43,534 nucleotides of DNA from Prevotella sp. UBA1378 (lineage in GTDB: Bacteria > Bacteroidota > Bacteroidia > Bacteroidales > Bacteroidaceae). Both the position numbers and the translations under genes were made by a program. Positions 41,472 through 43,534 of this stretch are shown here, one piece after another; within the stretch, counting starts at the first letter, position 1, and each line of letters starts with the position of its first letter. The notes under the pieces were generated by a model. It did not search any database, had not been told where the DNA came from, and was given only the letters and a program-made list of their open reading frames with translations. The stretch spans positions 1-43,534 of the forward strand of contig DBRC01000008.1 in NCBI GenBank assembly GCA_002305505.1, in the 5' to 3' direction.

Positions 41472-43496
41472 ATGAAAAGTATCAAACATATAGCAATAGC
41501 TTTTGGCATGGGACTGCTGACCACCTCGTGCAGCGACTACCTGAATGTGAATGCCCCAGCCAATACTGACGACAATTTCGTCACGTCGACCGTCGAGGAG
41601 GCGTGGAAAGCCCTGTCATGGGCGTATGCCGATTATACACGCGTGGTTGCAGGCGGCGGCAACTACAACTGGAACGACCCCTGTTCCGACTGTGATTACT
41701 ATCCCGAGTACAACTCGGCCAACGGGCGCATCGGCTACCTGCGCTCCTCGGAGGCTTCGGTAGACATGAAGTCGGCACAGTTTACAGCACTGTTCACGGA
41801 GCTGGCACGCGCCAAGCGCGTGGCCGACATCATTGCAGGCAAAAGCGAATACAAGGCTGCCAAGGAGGCCGGGAAGACCAACGACTGGACCCAGCTCTAC
41901 GGCGAGGCCATGACCTTTTACAGCTGGTGTTATTTCGAACTGGTGCGCCACTTCGGCGATGTGCCGTTCGGCATCGAGAACTCCGTGGTAGAGGGATATG
42001 CACTGACCTCGCGCTTTGAGATTCTCGACAAAATCATAGCTATCCTGAAAGACGTGGAACCGCTGATGTACGACCTCGGCGAAGGCAACATTACGGCCGA
42101 ACGCATGTCGCGCACCTTTGCCAACATGCTTATCGGCGAGGCGGCCTTGAACGCCGCAGGGTACCAGACGCTGCGCACCGATATGGCAGGGCTCTATGGC
42201 AATGTGCAGTTCAACACCAAGTATACGGGCAAAAACTATATCTATGCACAGCGCACCGACTGCAACACCTATTACACCATGGCACAAACCTACCTGCGCA
42301 AGGTGCTCGGCGAGCGCAAGGGGAGCCTGCGGTTCCTTACCACCGACGACCGCGCATTCAGCAACAACCCCTTCCAGCTCGGATTCCAGTATTGCCACGA
42401 CATGAAGCTGTCGCCCGAATCTATCTGGGAGGCCGCCAACCGTGCATCTAACCAAAGCGAACGCCCCTACAGCCAAGGGCGCCCGTCGGACGGCGGCGGA
42501 AAGAATGCCGCTCCCTGCAAGGTGTTCGGCGGCGTGCGCATCATGCCTACTTTCTTCTATACGGGCTACGAGGACGGCGACCTGCGGGCCGATGCCAGCA
42601 TGGTGGTGACGGGCAGCGACGGTAAAGGCACCGAGAAGCTCATCAACTTCAAATCGGGCTCCCGCCTCAGCGGAGGCATCGCCAGCAACAAGTGGGACGA
42701 GAACCGCGTTACCCCGCAGCCCTACACCGTGGCACAGCGCAATACAGGCTTAAACTACGTGATGCGCCGCATGTCGAACGTCATGCTCATGCTGGCCGAG
42801 GCCGATGCCATGGCAGGCGACGCCGGCGAAGCCCTGTCGCTGGTGAACCAAATCCGCACCCGGGCCGGAGTGGCTGCGCTGAGCGGCATTTCGGGCAGTG
42901 CCGTATTGACAGCCGTAGAGCAGGAGGTGAAGCGCGAGTTCGTAGGCGAGGGCGACATCCGCTGGGCACAAATACGCATGGGGGTATTCACCGAACGGGC
43001 AAAGCAAGTGCGCTCAGACATAAAAGCGATGATTGCAGGACTGGAGGCCAACGGCTACTATACCTTTGCCAACGGCCGCACCATCTCCAACTATATCTGG
43101 ACTAAGCTCGTAGAGGCTCCTGCCTGCGGCATGCTCACCTGCGACCGCGTAGAAGGCGACCCGGCACAGGTGCCGGGCTGGCGCGGCATCTACGACTACA
43201 GTACCACTTCCGTTGCTTCGCTTGTAGTAGGCACAGCCCATAACCTTGCCATCAAGGGCTTGTACGAGTACATTGACCCCAACGGTGCAGAAGCTGCCGC
43301 ACTCGAGGCCGACGGATATACGAGGTGGAATTGGGGTATTGACATCATTGCGGGCAAGGACCAGCTATGGGACTATAACATCCTGTCGGGCATCACCCTG
43401 ACCGATGTGCCTCTGTATTTCCACCCGATACCCGCCACGACCATCAGCCAGTCGAACGGTCTTGTGACCAACGGGTATGACCTGCCGCAACAGTAA
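41472..43496 (+). CDS. SusD-like glycan-binding lipoprotein, second locus
   Basis: A 674-aa RagB/SusD-family surface lipoprotein with lipidation at C20 (LTTSC) followed by SDYLNVNAP, a common SusD start. The helical region includes AMTFYSWCYFELVRHFGDVPFG, and the C-terminal part has LMLAEADAMAGDAGEALSLVNQIRTRAG and EFVGEGDIRWAQIRMG, all typical. It is about 100 residues longer than the starch SusD, suggesting a larger ligand or extra loops. It pairs with the preceding SusC-like protein. Any glycoside hydrolases of this locus would lie beyond the window. Confidence 0.92.
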   Translation: MKSIKHIAIAFGMGLLTTSCSDYLNVNAPANTDDNFVTSTVEEAWKALSWAYADYTRVVAGGGNYNWNDPCSDCDYYPEYNSANGRIGYLRSSEASVDMKSAQFTALFTELARAKRVADIIAGKSEYKAAKEAGKTNDWTQLYGEAMTFYSWCYFELVRHFGDVPFGIENSVVEGYALTSRFEILDKIIAILKDVEPLMYDLGEGNITAERMSRTFANMLIGEAALNAAGYQTLRTDMAGLYGNVQFNTKYTGKNYIYAQRTDCNTYYTMAQTYLRKVLGERKGSLRFLTTDDRAFSNNPFQLGFQYCHDMKLSPESIWEAANRASNQSERPYSQGRPSDGGGKNAAPCKVFGGVRIMPTFFYTGYEDGDLRADASMVVTGSDGKGTEKLINFKSGSRLSGGIASNKWDENRVTPQPYTVAQRNTGLNYVMRRMSNVMLMLAEADAMAGDAGEALSLVNQIRTRAGVAALSGISGSAVLTAVEQEVKREFVGEGDIRWAQIRMGVFTERAKQVRSDIKAMIAGLEANGYYTFANGRTISNYIWTKLVEAPACGMLTCDRVEGDPAQVPGWRGIYDYSTTSVASLVVGTAHNLAIKGLYEYIDPNGAEAAALEADGYTRWNWGIDIIAGKDQLWDYNILSGITLTDVPLYFHPIPATTISQSNGLVTNGYDLPQQ

Positions 43497-43509
43497 TACA
43501 TAAAAACAA

Positions 43510-43534
43510 GATTCGTACAAGCACCTTGTAGCCC
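43510..43534. repeat. Dispersed-repeat copy cut by the window end
   Basis: GATT followed by CGTACAAGCACCTTGTAGCC matches the cores at 11577 and 27029, except that GAAAT is missing between GATT and CGTAC. It lies 14 bp after the susD stop. Confidence 0.8.

Overview
The window reads as a chromosomal segment of a fairly GC-rich Bacteroidales bacterium, most likely Prevotellaceae or a close relative. The evidence is two SusC/SusD outer-membrane pairs, promoters of the Bacteroidetes type (-7 box TAnnTTTG, few Shine-Dalgarno sequences), lipoproteins with acidic residues after the lipidated Cys, and a C-terminal tail on one amylase that resembles a type IX secretion sorting domain. The genus is an inference.

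Region 1 (1-25434) is a starch/maltodextrin utilisation locus. On the minus strand lie a four-gene operon (GH77 4-alpha-glucanotransferase with CBM20-like modules, GH97 alpha-glucosidase, GH13 type I pullulanase, GH13 neopullulanase) and a lacI regulator followed by an MFS maltose-type transporter. On the plus strand are susC, susD, a susE-like and a susF-like gene, a GH53 endo-galactanase and a secreted GH13 alpha-amylase with a starch-binding module. Three palindromic LacI-type operators (consensus TGCAAWCGWTTGCR) lie 54-56 bp upstream of the -7 boxes of lacI, susC, malQ and the amylase gene. This suggests one regulator acting as an activator on the whole locus.

Inside this locus, at 9222-11169, sits a two-gene cassette of about 40% GC by hand count of sample lines. 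It encodes an SMC/OLD-like AAA ATPase and an overlapping 227-aa protein with a PD-(D/E)xK-like nuclease motif. It has no evident link to starch and is the best candidate in the window for an undescribed, possibly anti-phage, system.

Region 2 (25435-30883) is mixed: a small Cys/Lys-rich exported protein, an alpha/beta hydrolase, a coupled GT4-GT2 glycosyltransferase pair, a guanine-deaminase-like enzyme, a probable structured non-coding RNA of about 280 nt with its own promoter and terminator, and ribB.

Region 3 (30963-43496) holds a minus-strand sugar-catabolism operon: a split transketolase, a GlpK-like FGGY kinase with an altered substrate pocket, a FucI-like isomerase, a RhaT-like transporter, and a DeoR-type regulator upstream. 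Divergent from it is a second susC/susD pair. The gene set matches the D-apiose pathway (apiose isomerase, apulose kinase, apulose-4-phosphate transketolase), so the second locus may import apiose-containing pectic glycans.

An intergenic repeat family with core TACAAGCAYCTTGTA occurs downstream of several genes (about 11577, 27029 and 43510), once as a 44-bp tandem array and once as a perfect 22-bp inverted repeat.
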